Below, piece by piece: positions 1 to 7,157 of a stretch of DNA of 9,847 nt. Position numbers and translations under genes: made by a program. The stretch's first letter is position 1, and every line of letters starts with the position of its first letter. This stretch comes from Flavobacterium sp. (GTDB lineage Bacteria > Bacteroidota > Bacteroidia > Flavobacteriales > Flavobacteriaceae), in contig JAGORP010000083.1 in NCBI GenBank assembly GCA_018062725.1, positions 1 through 9,847 of the forward strand. Reading direction: 5' to 3'. The notes beneath the pieces were generated by a model that was not told the DNA's origin, did not search any database, and saw nothing but the letters and a program-made list of their open reading frames with translations.

Positions 1-1
1 C

Positions 2-838
2 GATAAGCCTATAGATAGTTATGTTCAAGTAATTATGATCATGCTTTGGATATTGGGTGTTGTAGTCATTGTGGCTAAAATTTTTGATATTGGTACAGAT
101 ACTTTGGTAAAAACTTTAGGAGCAATTTCGGCCGTTATTATATTGATTTTTAGAGATACCATTTTAGGATTTGTAGCCAGTGTGCAAGTGTCTATCAACG
201 ATATGATTCGTATTGGTGATTGGATTACTATGGATAAATTTGGAGCTGATGGAGATGTGATTGAAATCAATTTAGCCACTGTTAAAGTTCGAAATTTTGA
301 TAATACAACAACAACGATTCCTACTTATAGTTTGATTTCTGATAGTTTTAGAAACTGGAGAGGTATGATAAATTCTGATGGAAGACGTATAAAAAGACAT
401 ATTTTAATTAAAACCAATTCTATTCGATTTATCAGAGAAGAAGAATTGGACAATTTCAAGCAAATACAACTGATTTCCAATTATATTGAGAAAAAGCAAT
501 CGGATATTCGCCGTCATAACGAGCTTCATGAGGTTGATAAAACATTATCAATCAATGGAAGAAATATGACCAATTTCGGTTTATTTCGTAAATATTTGAC
601 TCGCTATTTAGAAAATTACCCTGGTTTAAATAAAGATATGACTTTGTTATGCCGTCATTTACAACCTACAGCACAAGGAATTCCGTTAGAGGTTTATGCG
701 TTTTCAAATGATAAACGTTTCGCAAATTATGAATATATTATGAGTGACATTTTTGACCATATTCTGGCCTCGGTAGTTTATTTTGACTTGGAAATATTTG
801 AAATGCCTTCCGGAAAAAATTCGATTACAGAAGCATAA
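2..838 (+). CDS. MscS-superfamily mechanosensitive channel, YbdG/MscM-like, 5'-truncated by window edge
   Basis: The frame is open from base 2, so the gene starts before the window; about 278 C-terminal residues are visible. The first ATG in frame (base 35) is internal, inside a hydrophobic helix. Two hydrophobic stretches are seen: VIMIMLWILGVVVIVA and then LGAISAVIILIFRDTILGFVAS, the latter resembling the pore-lining helix of MscS proteins. It is followed by the soluble beta domain (DWITMDKFGADGDVIEINL, then TTTTIPTYSLISDSFRNWRGM). The C-terminal part, with RHLQPTAQGIPLEVYAF and SDIFDHIL, is distinctive of the E. coli YbdG (MscM) branch rather than short MscS. From family knowledge these are inner-membrane tension-gated channels that protect against hypo-osmotic shock. 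It ends about 27 bases before a good terminator and has no evident link to the his genes. Confidence in family is high; the exact subfamily rests on recalled motif similarity. Confidence 0.9.
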   Translation, partial: DKPIDSYVQVIMIMLWILGVVVIVAKIFDIGTDTLVKTLGAISAVIILIFRDTILGFVASVQVSINDMIRIGDWITMDKFGADGDVIEINLATVKVRNFDNTTTTIPTYSLISDSFRNWRGMINSDGRRIKRHILIKTNSIRFIREEELDNFKQIQLISNYIEKKQSDIRRHNELHEVDKTLSINGRNMTNFGLFRKYLTRYLENYPGLNKDMTLLCRHLQPTAQGIPLEVYAFSNDKRFANYEYIMSDIFDHILASVVYFDLEIFEMPSGKNSITEA

Positions 839-864
839 TAAACAATAACCATTTTACATTTTTT

Positions 865-905
865 TGCCACGATTAGTTGAAGTAGAACTGTAATCGTGGC
901 ATTTT
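865..905 (+). terminator. Intrinsic terminator of the mechanosensitive channel gene
   Basis: A perfect 11-bp inverted repeat, TGCCACGATTA (865-875) and TAATCGTGGCA (891-901), has a 15-base loop and is followed by TTTT on the plus strand. It begins 27 bases after the channel stop codon. Read from the minus strand the stem is followed by a run of A, not T, so it should terminate the plus-strand gene only. The converging thioesterase transcript would form the same hairpin but lacks a U-tract. Confidence 0.8.
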
Positions 906-908
906 AAA

Positions 909-1295
909 TTATTTTATTCTATCGCTTACAAACTCAACTCGAGTTTTACCATGTGCTTGTGGTTTCCCATTTTCACCCAAACTAACCATAGTAATACTGT
1001 CAATTGTGATAATCGTTTCTCGAGTCATCATGTTTCGTACTTCACACTTTAAAATCAAGGATGAATTTCCAAATTTTACGACGTCTAATCCAATCTCAAC
1101 AATATCACCTTGTTTGGCAGAGCTAATAAAATTTATTTCCGACATGTGTTTGGTAACAACTCTTGGATTTTCAAGTTGTACAATAGAATACAAAGCCGCT
1201 TCTTCGTCAATCCATGCTAATAGTTTTCCTCCAAATAAGGAATGATTCGGATTTAAATCTTCGGGTTTAACCCATTTTCTGGTGTGAAATCTCAT
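909..1295 (-). CDS. Hotdog-fold acyl-CoA thioesterase (YciA/BACH-like)
   Basis: The product is 128 residues, the normal size for a single hotdog-domain acyl-CoA hydrolase. Residues 14-34 read as the conserved start of the fold: NPNHSLFGGKLLAWIDEEAA, where Asn16, the Gly22-Gly23 pair and the acidic Asp30-Glu31 on the central helix match the family pattern. Residues 47-58 (VTKHMSEINFIS) and the GDIVEIGLDVVKFGNSSL strand pair complete the fold. Family members hydrolyse acyl-CoA to free acid and CoA in the cytosol; the chain-length preference cannot be read here. Its ATG overlaps the stop codon of the upstream Nudix gene (ATGA, 1295-1292), so the two are probably translationally coupled. The 3' end lies 7 bases from the channel terminator hairpin, which lacks a U-tract in this direction. 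Confidence in family is high, in substrate low. Confidence 0.88.
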   Translation of the reverse strand: MRFHTRKWVKPEDLNPNHSLFGGKLLAWIDEEAALYSIVQLENPRVVTKHMSEINFISSAKQGDIVEIGLDVVKFGNSSLILKCEVRNMMTRETIITIDSITMVSLGENGKPQAHGKTRVEFVSDRIK

Positions 1296-1705
1296 AATGT
1301 GAACTTTTTTAATGCATTTGAAATTATGTCTTGATGGTCAAATGCCAATTCGGGTAAATCTTGTATTGGAAACCAATTGGCTTCATTGGCGTCATCGGCA
1401 GCGATTGCGACTGTATCATCAGCAACATTTCCAAAATAAGCGACAGAAACGGTATGACTTCTCGGATCGCGAAAAGGTTTTCCAAAGGCACCAATTTGTA
1501 CTAAGGAATCTACTTTAACATTGGTTTCTTCCAATAATTCACGTTTTGCTGCTGCTTCTAAATCTTCATTTTCGTCGACAAAACCTCCTGGAAGTGCCCA
1601 ACAATCTTTAAAAGGTTCCTTTTTGCGTTGAATTAGAAGAAGTTGTTGTAGTTTGGGTTTTATCAAAACAACATCTACGGTAACAAATATTTTTGAAGTA
1701 TACAT
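1292..1705 (-). CDS. Nudix hydrolase (ADP-ribose pyrophosphatase-like)
   Basis: The preferred start is the ATG at 1705 (137 residues, MYTSKIFVTVDVVLI). An in-frame GTG at 1723 would add six residues but looks less natural. The Nudix box is GFVDENEDLEAAAKRELLEE followed by TNV (residues 41-63). It fits G-x5-E-x7-RE-U-x-EE-x-G-U except that the last Gly is Asn. The metal-binding REx2EE core (Arg55, Glu56, Glu59, Glu60) is intact. The segment FGKPFRDPRSHTVSVAYFG downstream is typical of Bacteroidota ADP-ribose/NAD-type Nudix proteins. Known chemistry of the family is Mg-dependent hydrolysis of a nucleoside diphosphate linked to another group; the substrate here is inferred only. It is first in a two-gene unit with the thioesterase (4-base overlap) and is divergent from the gene at 1795. 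Confidence 0.88.
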   Translation of the reverse strand: MYTSKIFVTVDVVLIKPKLQQLLLIQRKKEPFKDCWALPGGFVDENEDLEAAAKRELLEETNVKVDSLVQIGAFGKPFRDPRSHTVSVAYFGNVADDTVAIAADDANEANWFPIQDLPELAFDHQDIISNALKKFTL

Positions 1706-1734
1706 TCTATAGGTTTTCAACACTAAATTACTAA

Positions 1735-1742
1735 TAACTTTT
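1735..1742 (+). promoter_or_regulatory. Possible -7 promoter element for the gene at 1795
   Basis: TAACTTTT, followed by G, differs at one position from the Bacteroidota -7 consensus TAnnTTTG. It lies in the short divergent spacer between the Nudix gene and the gene at 1795. A T-rich GGTTTTC about 21 bases upstream is only a poor -33 match. If used, transcription would begin near 1748, ruling out a TTG start at 1741. Weak evidence. Confidence 0.3.
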
Positions 1743-1794
1743 GAAATTTGACTCGATTTCCGTTTTAAAAATGACCAATTTTAAAGAAAAACAG

Positions 1795-2187
1795 ATGGAA
1801 ACTCGTGATTCTTTTATTTCAGATTTTAGAGGCGAAACTTTAGGAACAATTTCCGCTCAATCTTCTTCGGAAGAAATTTTTCAAAATCAAACGCTTAGAC
1901 CCATTTTGAAATTACAAAATGAGTTACTGATTCAGGTTTTTATTAATTATGCTGTAAAGCAAAAAAGTGCTTTCTTTAGTCTGACTCCGGATAGAAAAAT
2001 GGCTTATATTGAAAATGTAATTCAAAAAGACATCAAATTCCGAAATTCGCTCAAAGGAATCATAATTGCTTTTTTTACTTTGGATGAATATGCCGAATAC
2101 ATCAAAAATTCTTCCAACATCAATAAGCGAATGATGAATTTATTAATTGAGCGATTAAAAAGTCAAGTGCAATTAATTGAAATTTAA
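1795..2187 (+). CDS. Conserved-looking small protein of unknown function
   Basis: I do not recognise a characterised family. The preferred start is the ATG at 1795 (130 residues, METRDSFISDF); an ATG at 1771 (138 residues) or a TTG at 1741 (148) are in frame and cannot be excluded without homologues. The protein is soluble, with no signal peptide or membrane helix. The middle and C-terminal parts look largely helical and polar: LRPILKLQNELLIQVFINYA (34-53), IENVIQKDIKFRNSLKGIII (72-91) and NKRMMNLLIERLKSQVQ (110-126). My recollection is that similar flavobacterial proteins often carry an unhelpful 'glyoxalase' label, but none of the metal-binding His/Glu pattern of glyoxalases is evident. The gene converges on hisIE and their stop codons overlap by three bases in a TTAA. 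Coding potential is supported by length, composition and tight packing. Confidence 0.75.
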   Translation: METRDSFISDFRGETLGTISAQSSSEEIFQNQTLRPILKLQNELLIQVFINYAVKQKSAFFSLTPDRKMAYIENVIQKDIKFRNSLKGIIIAFFTLDEYAEYIKNSSNINKRMMNLLIERLKSQVQLIEI

Positions 2188-2777
2188 TTTCTTGATTTTA
2201 AAATTGTAACCACATCTTTTAAGGTGAATCCTTTGGCTTGTAATAAGATTAAATAGTGAAATAGTAAATCGGCACTTTCGTTTAAAAACAAAGTATCGTT
2301 GTTATCTTTGGCTTCAATTACCACTTCAACAGCCTCCTCTCCTACTTTTTGAGCTATTTTATTAATCCCTTTTTCGAATAAAGAAGCAACATAACTTCTA
2401 GCTGAAGTGCTATTTTCTTTCCGATTGGCGATAGTTTCCTCTAAAACAGAAATAAATCCATAAGTAGGCAAATTCGGTTCTGCCCAACACGTATCCGTTC
2501 CTTTGTGACAGGTTGGTCCGGTTGGATTTACCTGAAATAAAAACGTATCATTATCGCAATCGATTTTAAAACTTTTCATCATAAGAAAGTTACCACTCTC
2601 CTCTCCTTTTGTCCATAATCTGTTTTTGGAACGGGAAAAAAAAGTTATCTTTCCGGTTTTCATGGTTACTGCCAATGCTTCTTCATTCATATAACCTAAC
2701 ATTAGTACATTTTTCGTTTCGTTATCTTGAATGATAGCCGGAATTAATCCGTTATTTTTTATAAAATCTGGTGTCAT
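2184..2777 (-). CDS. hisIE: Bifunctional phosphoribosyl-AMP cyclohydrolase / phosphoribosyl-ATP pyrophosphohydrolase HisIE
   Basis: The product is 197 residues, the usual length of fused HisIE. The N-terminal HisI domain (about 1-105) has GYMNEEAL (28-35), FFSRSKNRLWTKGEESGNFL (46-65), the Mg-binding Asp73/Asp75/Asp77 in DCDND, and the zinc cysteines Cys74, Cys90 and Cys97 (PTCHKGTDTCW). The C-terminal HisE domain (about 110-197) has RKENSTSARSYVASLF and the metal-binding KVGEEAVEVVIEA helix, then ADLLFHYLILL. HisE removes pyrophosphate from PR-ATP and HisI opens the adenine ring of PR-AMP: the second and third steps of the pathway. It is the last gene of the operon, 40 bases after hisF. Its stop overlaps that of the convergent gene at 1795, leaving no room for a terminator between them. 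Confidence 0.97.
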   Translation of the reverse strand: MTPDFIKNNGLIPAIIQDNETKNVLMLGYMNEEALAVTMKTGKITFFSRSKNRLWTKGEESGNFLMMKSFKIDCDNDTFLFQVNPTGPTCHKGTDTCWAEPNLPTYGFISVLEETIANRKENSTSARSYVASLFEKGINKIAQKVGEEAVEVVIEAKDNNDTLFLNESADLLFHYLILLQAKGFTLKDVVTILKSRN

Positions 2778-2817
2778 AGTTTTAAATTTTTATAGCAATG
2801 TCAATTAAAAATTACAA

Positions 2818-3573
2818 TTATAATCGCATAGAAATATCATTTTCTTTTAAGTACTTTTTTAATTCTGGAATTTGAATTTCTTCAAAATGGAAAACACTGG
2901 CCGCCAAAGCAGCATCAGCTTTTCCATAATTAAAAGCATCGGCGAAATGCAACATTGTTCCTGCACCACCCGAAGCGATAATTGGAATATTTAAGGTTGC
3001 CGAAAGTTGTGCTAATGCTTCATTCGCAAATCCGTTTTTGGTTCCATCATTATTCATGGAAGTAAATAAAATTTCACCGGCGCCACGCTTTTCAACTTCT
3101 GTTGCCCATTCGAACAAGTCAAGTTCTGTGGCTACTTTTCCGCCTACTAAATGCACTTTCCATTGGTTGTTGACAATCTTCGCATCGATAGCCACAACAA
3201 TGCATTGGGAACCAAATTCTTTTGCCAATTCGTTTATTAAGGTTGGATTTTTTACGGCTGAAGAATTGATAGATACTTTATCGGCACCATTTTTAAGCAA
3301 TAGGCGAACATCCTCAACACTCGAAATACCACCGCCTACTGTAAATGGAATGTTTATTGTTTGGGCTACTTCTCTAACTAATGGAATTAGTGTTTTACGG
3401 CGTTCTTCTGTGGCAGAAATATCCAAAAAAACCAATTCATCAGCGCCTACATCTGAATATTTTTTTGCCAATTCTATCGGATCTCCGGCATCTCGAAGTC
3501 CAACAAAATTGATTCCTTTCACGGTTCTTCCGTTTTTAATATCTAAGCACGGAATAATTCTTTTGGTTAGCAT
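2818..3573 (-). CDS. hisF: Imidazole glycerol phosphate synthase, cyclase subunit HisF
   Basis: The product is 251 residues, standard for HisF. It is a (beta/alpha)8 barrel with the two catalytic aspartates Asp11 ([15 protein letters not shown]) and Asp130 (CIVVAIDAK), the half-barrel phosphate sites TVGGGI (78-83) and ASGGAG (200-205), and [14 protein letters not shown] (169-182). HisF takes ammonia channelled from HisH and converts PRFAR to imidazole glycerol phosphate and AICAR. The start is an ATG one base after the hisA stop codon (TAACATG), which fits coupled translation. The partner HisH is two genes upstream in the same operon. No key residue is missing. Confidence 0.98.
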   Translation of the reverse strand: MLTKRIIPCLDIKNGRTVKGINFVGLRDAGDPIELAKKYSDVGADELVFLDISATEERRKTLIPLVREVAQTINIPFTVGGGISSVEDVRLLLKNGADKVSINSSAVKNPTLINELAKEFGSQCIVVAIDAKIVNNQWKVHLVGGKVATELDLFEWATEVEKRGAGEILFTSMNNDGTKNGFANEALAQLSATLNIPIIASGGAGTMLHFADAFNYGKADAALAASVFHFEEIQIPELKKYLKENDISMRL

Positions 3574-3574
3574 G

Positions 3575-4303
3575 TTAGTTGTTGTTTAAAATGAATTTTT
3601 CCAATTGCTGTAAACTAATTTTCCCTTCGTAAATGGCTTTTCCAATAATGGTTCCTTCGCATCCTAATGCGGCTAGTTGTGGCAATTCCTCAAAACAAGA
3701 AATTCCTCCTGAAGCAATGAGTTGAATCTCCGGTATTGCATTCAAAATTTCTTTGTACAATCCAAAACTAGGTCCTTGCAACATACCATCTTTAGCAATA
3801 TCTGTACAAATGACTTGCTGAATTCCTTTTGAAAAATACTTCTGAATAAAAGGAATTAAATCTTCGGTACTTTCTTCCAGCCAACCTGAAACAGCAACTT
3901 TTTTATTGTTAGCATCGGCTCCCAAAATGATTTTGTTGGCTCCGTATTTTTGAATCCATTGTTCAAAAACTTCAGAATTTTTAACGGCAATACTTCCACC
4001 AGTTACCTGATTAGCGCCGCATTCGAAAGCAATTTGTATGTCTTTATCGGTTTTTAAACCTCCGCCGAAATCAATTTTCAAATTAGTTTTAGAAGCAAGT
4101 TGCTCTAAGATTTTATAATTAATAATTTTGCTTGATTTGGCTCCATCTAAATCCACCAAATGCAAGTACTGCATCCCATGAGCTTCAAATTTTTTAGCAA
4201 CTTCCAACGGATTTTCATTGTAAATAATTTTCGTGTTGTAATCTCCTTTAGAAAGACGAACACATTTTCCTTCGATAATATCTATGGCGGGTATGATTCT
4301 CAT
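3575..4303 (-). CDS. hisA: ProFAR isomerase HisA
   Basis: The product is 242 residues, a normal HisA length. It belongs to the same barrel family as HisF, with catalytic Asp8 ([15 protein letters not shown]) and Asp130 (ILGADANN), the [10 protein letters not shown] strand (46-55), IDFGGGL (77-83), [14 protein letters not shown] (166-179) and a second phosphate site in ASGGIS (197-202). It isomerises ProFAR to PRFAR by an Amadori rearrangement. EGKCVRL and KDGMLQGP distinguish it from HisF. It starts three bases after the hisH stop codon and ends one base before hisF. Confidence 0.98.
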   Translation of the reverse strand: MRIIPAIDIIEGKCVRLSKGDYNTKIIYNENPLEVAKKFEAHGMQYLHLVDLDGAKSSKIINYKILEQLASKTNLKIDFGGGLKTDKDIQIAFECGANQVTGGSIAVKNSEVFEQWIQKYGANKIILGADANNKKVAVSGWLEESTEDLIPFIQKYFSKGIQQVICTDIAKDGMLQGPSFGLYKEILNAIPEIQLIASGGISCFEELPQLAALGCEGTIIGKAIYEGKISLQQLEKFILNNN

Positions 4304-4306
4304 GAT

Positions 4307-4891
4307 TTATTTTAGATTTAAGAAGTTATTTAAGATTAGTTCTCCTATTTTTCCACTTTTTTCAGGGTGAAATTGAACTCCATAAAAATTATCTTTTTGA
4401 ATTGCCGAAGCATATTCGATTCCATAATTTGTAGTGGCAATAGCGTATTTATTAGTTGAGGCATAATAACTGTGGACTAAATACATGTATTCGTTTTCTG
4501 AAATTCCTTCAAACAAAGATGTTTTTAAGTTATAAATACTATTCCAACCCATTTGAGGAACTTTCACATCATTTGAGAATTTCTTAATATCAATATCAAG
4601 AATTCCCAAACCATTTACATTTCCTTCTTCCGATGATTTACACAACAGTTGCATTCCCAGACAGATCCCTAAAACGGGTTGTTTTAATTGAAGTATTACT
4701 TTAATTAAATCATGTTCATGAAGCATTTTCATTGCGCTACTAGCTTCTCCTACTCCAGGAAAAATAACTTTGTCTGCAGTAATAATTTCATCCGCATTTG
4801 AAGTGATTTTCCCGGTATATCCCAATCGTTCTAACGCAAAAAGTACACTTTGCACATTTCCGGCACCGTAATCTATAATTGCAATTTTCAT
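4307..4891 (-). CDS. hisH: Imidazole glycerol phosphate synthase, glutaminase subunit HisH
   Basis: The product is 194 residues, typical of HisH. It is a class I glutamine amidotransferase: IIDYGAGN (5-12), FPGVGEASSAM (44-54), nucleophile Cys77 in GICLGMQLL, and the triad partners His175 and Glu177 in GVQFHPEKSG. VPQMGWN (111-117) and LVHSYY (138-143) are also characteristic. It releases ammonia from glutamine and passes it to HisF. It is the first gene after the 93-base hisB/hisH gap. Its ATG overlaps the TGA of a 15-codon mini-ORF (ATGA, 4891-4888). Confidence 0.98.
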   Translation of the reverse strand: MKIAIIDYGAGNVQSVLFALERLGYTGKITSNADEIITADKVIFPGVGEASSAMKMLHEHDLIKVILQLKQPVLGICLGMQLLCKSSEEGNVNGLGILDIDIKKFSNDVKVPQMGWNSIYNLKTSLFEGISENEYMYLVHSYYASTNKYAIATTNYGIEYASAIQKDNFYGVQFHPEKSGKIGELILNNFLNLK

Positions 4892-4935
4892 ATATGTAGA
4901 ATATATTTTTTAGAGGTTATATATGTTATCATCAT
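4888..4935 (-). other. Mini-ORF (15 codons) bridging to hisH
   Basis: This ORF reads MMITYITSKKYILHI and stops at TGA (4890-4888), overlapping the hisH ATG as ATGA. Its ATG (4935-4933) overlaps the TGA of the preceding mini-ORF. The peptide resembles nothing I recognise. If translated, its role may be only to carry ribosomes to hisH. AT-rich DNA makes chance ORFs of this size common, so confidence that it is a real gene is low. Confidence 0.2.
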
Positions 4936-4980
4936 CTATTTATTGGTGTTTGCTTATGTAAACTTCTAGTTAGTGATGAT
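4928..4980 (-). repeat. Inverted repeat / hairpin in the hisB-hisH gap
   Basis: In the his transcript AUCAUCACUA (4980-4971) can pair with UAGAUGAUGAU (4938-4928), giving 10 bp with one bulged A. An inner GUUU/AAAC pair lies in the loop. No U-tract follows, so it is not an intrinsic terminator. It may be an RNA stability or processing element, or incidental. No TAnnTTTG element is seen in the gap, so an internal promoter is not supported. Confidence 0.45.
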
Positions 4981-4985
4981 TCCAT
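4932..4985 (-). other. Mini-ORF (17 codons) following hisB
   Basis: This ORF reads [17 protein letters not shown]. Its ATG (4985-4983) overlaps the hisB stop as TAATG, and its TGA (4934-4932) overlaps the ATG of the next mini-ORF. No recognisable function and no biased amino-acid content. Listed because, with the second mini-ORF, it makes an unbroken chain of stop/start overlaps from hisB to hisH. Confidence 0.2.
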
Positions 4986-6121
4986 TACAACATTCCTTTA
5001 GTTGAGGGTAAAATCATTTTATCAGCGTCACGTTTTACTGCCACTTTGATTGTCTTTGCAAAAGCTTTAAAAATGGCTTCTATTTTATGATGCTCGTTTG
5101 TGCCTTCCGCTTTAATATTGAGGTTGCACTTGGCTCCGTCGGTGAAGGATTTAAAAAAGTGATAAAACATTTCCGTTGGCATTTGACCAATCATTTCCCG
5201 CTTGAAATCGGCTTCCCAAACCAACCAATTTCGACCTCCAAAATCAATCGCTACTTGGGCTAAGCAGTCGTCCATTGGCAGACAAAAACCGTAACGTTCA
5301 ATCCCTAATTTATTTCCTAACGCTTTAGCAAAAACTTCCCCTAAGGCAATCGCTGTATCTTCGATAGTGTGGTGTTCGTCGACTTGCAAATCACCTTTGA
5401 CATCAATATCTAAATCCATTTGACCGTGACGTGCAATTTGGTCCAACATGTGATCAAAAAAAGCGATTCCAGTAGTAATGTTACTTTTTCCAGTTCCATC
5501 CAAATTAAGGGTCATAGAAATTTCGGTTTCATTGGTTTTTCTGAAAGTAGATGCGATTCGGTTTTCTAATTTTAGAAATTCATATATTTTTTGCCAGTCA
5601 TTGGTTTCTAACGCAATACAGTTGTTTAATTCTTCTTGTTTGAAATTGATTTCAGATGTTCCTAGATTTGTATTGTCGTTGATAAAAATTGCTTTGGAAC
5701 CAAGGTTTTTAGCTAATTCGACATCTGTTAACCGATCTCCAATTACGAAAGAGTTGGCTAAATCATATTCGGCTGAAAAATAAGAAGTCAATAAACCCGT
5801 TCCTGGTTTGCGTGTGGGTGCTTTTTCTGAAGGAAATGTTTTATCAATAAAAACCTTATCAAAAATTACGCCCTCATTCTCGTAGGTTTTCATGATAAAA
5901 TTGTGCACTGGCCAAAAATACTCTTCAGGAAATTTTACCGTTCCTAATCCGTCCTGATTAGTAATCATTACCAGTTCAAAATCCAGTTCTCTTGCTATTT
6001 TACTCAAATAAGGAATGCATTTTGGGTAAAAAATCATTTTTTCAAAACCGTCAATTTGTTCGTCGATAGTTTCTTTAATAATGGTTCCGTCTCTATCTAT
6101 AAATAAAACTTTTTTAGCCAT
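4985..6121 (-). CDS. hisB: Bifunctional histidinol-phosphate phosphatase / imidazole glycerol phosphate dehydratase HisB
   Basis: The product is 378 residues, slightly longer than E. coli HisB. The N-terminal HAD phosphatase (about 1-165) has the nucleophile motif FIDRDGTII (Asp9, Asp11), ITNQDGLG (53-60), RKPGTGLL (104-111) and IGDRLTD (127-133). The C-terminal IGP dehydratase (about 190-378) has [13 protein letters not shown] (221-233), [10 protein letters not shown] (248-257), DFGGRNW (293-299) and [12 protein letters not shown] (343-354), whose His/Glu residues bind the two metals. It therefore does steps six and eight of the pathway. The four-residue Cys/His zinc loop of E. coli HisB-N is absent: the segment before RKPGTG reads [13 protein letters not shown]. 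The start ATG overlaps the end of hisC by 8 bases (CAAAATGGCTAA). The 93-base gap after it is the largest spacing inside the operon. Confidence 0.97.
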   Translation of the reverse strand: MAKKVLFIDRDGTIIKETIDEQIDGFEKMIFYPKCIPYLSKIARELDFELVMITNQDGLGTVKFPEEYFWPVHNFIMKTYENEGVIFDKVFIDKTFPSEKAPTRKPGTGLLTSYFSAEYDLANSFVIGDRLTDVELAKNLGSKAIFINDNTNLGTSEINFKQEELNNCIALETNDWQKIYEFLKLENRIASTFRKTNETEISMTLNLDGTGKSNITTGIAFFDHMLDQIARHGQMDLDIDVKGDLQVDEHHTIEDTAIALGEVFAKALGNKLGIERYGFCLPMDDCLAQVAIDFGGRNWLVWEADFKREMIGQMPTEMFYHFFKSFTDGAKCNLNIKAEGTNEHHKIEAIFKAFAKTIKVAVKRDADKMILPSTKGML

Positions 6122-7157
6122 TTTGCATTGATTTTAGTGCGTTTATAAGTTGATTGTTTTCTTCTTTTGTGCCGATAGTAATTCTAAGGCAATTGTAACA
6201 TAAGGGTTGAGAAGATCTATTGCGGACAACAATTCCTTTTTTTAAAAGTTGGTCATAACGTTTATTAGCATTGTCAACCTTTATTAGAATGAAATTTGCT
6301 TCTGAAGGATATGTTTTTTTAATAAAATTCACCTCAAGTAATTGTTTAAATAACTCTTCTTTATTCCTTTTAATATGAGCTATTTCAGAACTTAATTTTT
6401 TGTAATTAGTTAGTCGTTCCAAGGCTTTATTTTGTGTGAGTTTATTTATGTTATAAGGAGGTTTTATTTTATTCAAGACCTCGATAATTTCACAAGAAGC
6501 ATACAAAATACCCAATCGAATTCCGGCCATTCCGTAGGCTTTCGAAAGCGTTTGAGAAATAACTAAATTTGGATAATCACTCAATTCATGCAACCAGCTT
6601 TCCTTATCCGAAAAATCGATATACGCTTCATCTAAAAGCACTAAACCGTTGAAATTTTTCAATAAAGTTACAATGCTTTCGTCTGAAAAAGAGTTTCCTG
6701 TGGGATTATTTGGTGAACACAAAAAAATGATCTTTGTATTTTCATCTATTTGATTTAGAATAGCTTGAATGTTTGGTTCAAATTCGGAATTGAGTAACAC
6801 CTCCCTATTTTCGATAGCATTCAAATTAGCCAAAACTCCATACATACCGTAAGTTGGCGGTAAAGTGATTACGTTATCAACATTGGGTTCACAAAATGCC
6901 CTGAAGAGTAAATCCAATACTTCGTCGCTACCATTTCCGAATAAAATATTGTTTTCTGGCACTTTTTTAAGATCCGCCACTATTTGTTTTACCGATTTTT
7001 GCTGTGGATCTGGATAACGGTTCATGCCATTTTCATATGGATTTTCGTTTGCATCCAAAAAAATCATTTGTTGGTCCAATTCCTTGAATTCCTCTCTTGC
7101 TGAAGAATAAGGTTGCATTTGCGCAATGTTTTTCCGTATTAACTGATTAATTTCCAT
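6114..7157 (-). CDS. hisC: Histidinol-phosphate aminotransferase HisC
   Basis: The product is 347 residues, normal for a class I/II PLP aminotransferase of the HisC type. Visible motifs are LDANENPY (34-41), [11 protein letters not shown] (74-84), PTYGMYG (101-107), CSPNNPTG (147-154), LLDEAYIDF (174-182) and the PLP Schiff-base lysine Lys206 in [16 protein letters not shown], with Arg214 following. A conserved arginine cluster VVRNRSSQP lies near the C-terminus. It transfers an amino group from glutamate to imidazole acetol phosphate. The ATG lies inside the end of hisD (11-base overlap, AATGGAAATTAA) and its own end overlaps hisB by 8 bases, so hisD-hisC-hisB form a tightly coupled block. 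Confidence 0.97.
   Translation of the reverse strand: MEINQLIRKNIAQMQPYSSAREEFKELDQQMIFLDANENPYENGMNRYPDPQQKSVKQIVADLKKVPENNILFGNGSDEVLDLLFRAFCEPNVDNVITLPPTYGMYGVLANLNAIENREVLLNSEFEPNIQAILNQIDENTKIIFLCSPNNPTGNSFSDESIVTLLKNFNGLVLLDEAYIDFSDKESWLHELSDYPNLVISQTLSKAYGMAGIRLGILYASCEIIEVLNKIKPPYNINKLTQNKALERLTNYKKLSSEIAHIKRNKEELFKQLLEVNFIKKTYPSEANFILIKVDNANKRYDQLLKKGIVVRNRSSQPLCYNCLRITIGTKEENNQLINALKSMQNG

Noticed and set aside
25..279. 84-codon minus-strand ORF opposite the channel gene
   Set aside because: Antisense to a clear membrane-protein frame; its low-complexity I/T/S-rich sequence is what the complement of hydrophobic codons gives.
865..901. Bidirectional terminator between the channel and thioesterase genes
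   Set aside because: The stem is perfect, but on the minus strand it is followed by a run of A instead of T. Only plus-strand termination is supported.
3038..3589. 183-codon plus-strand ORF opposite hisF
   Set aside because: It lies entirely antisense to hisF, which has full-length family motifs; the peptide has no recognisable features. A coding shadow.
4892..4984. Internal promoter in the hisB-hisH gap
   Set aside because: No TAnnTTTG element on the minus strand; the nearest, TAGAAGTTTAC, does not fit the spacing.
4971..4985. Second His-codon leader in the hisB-hisH gap (AATCATCACTAA contains CAT CAC)
   Set aside because: The frame giving His-His has no start codon close upstream and stops at once; the frame with an ATG reads Ser-Ser instead.
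5478..5783. 101-codon plus-strand ORF opposite hisB
   Set aside because: Antisense to the HisB interdomain region with no features of its own.
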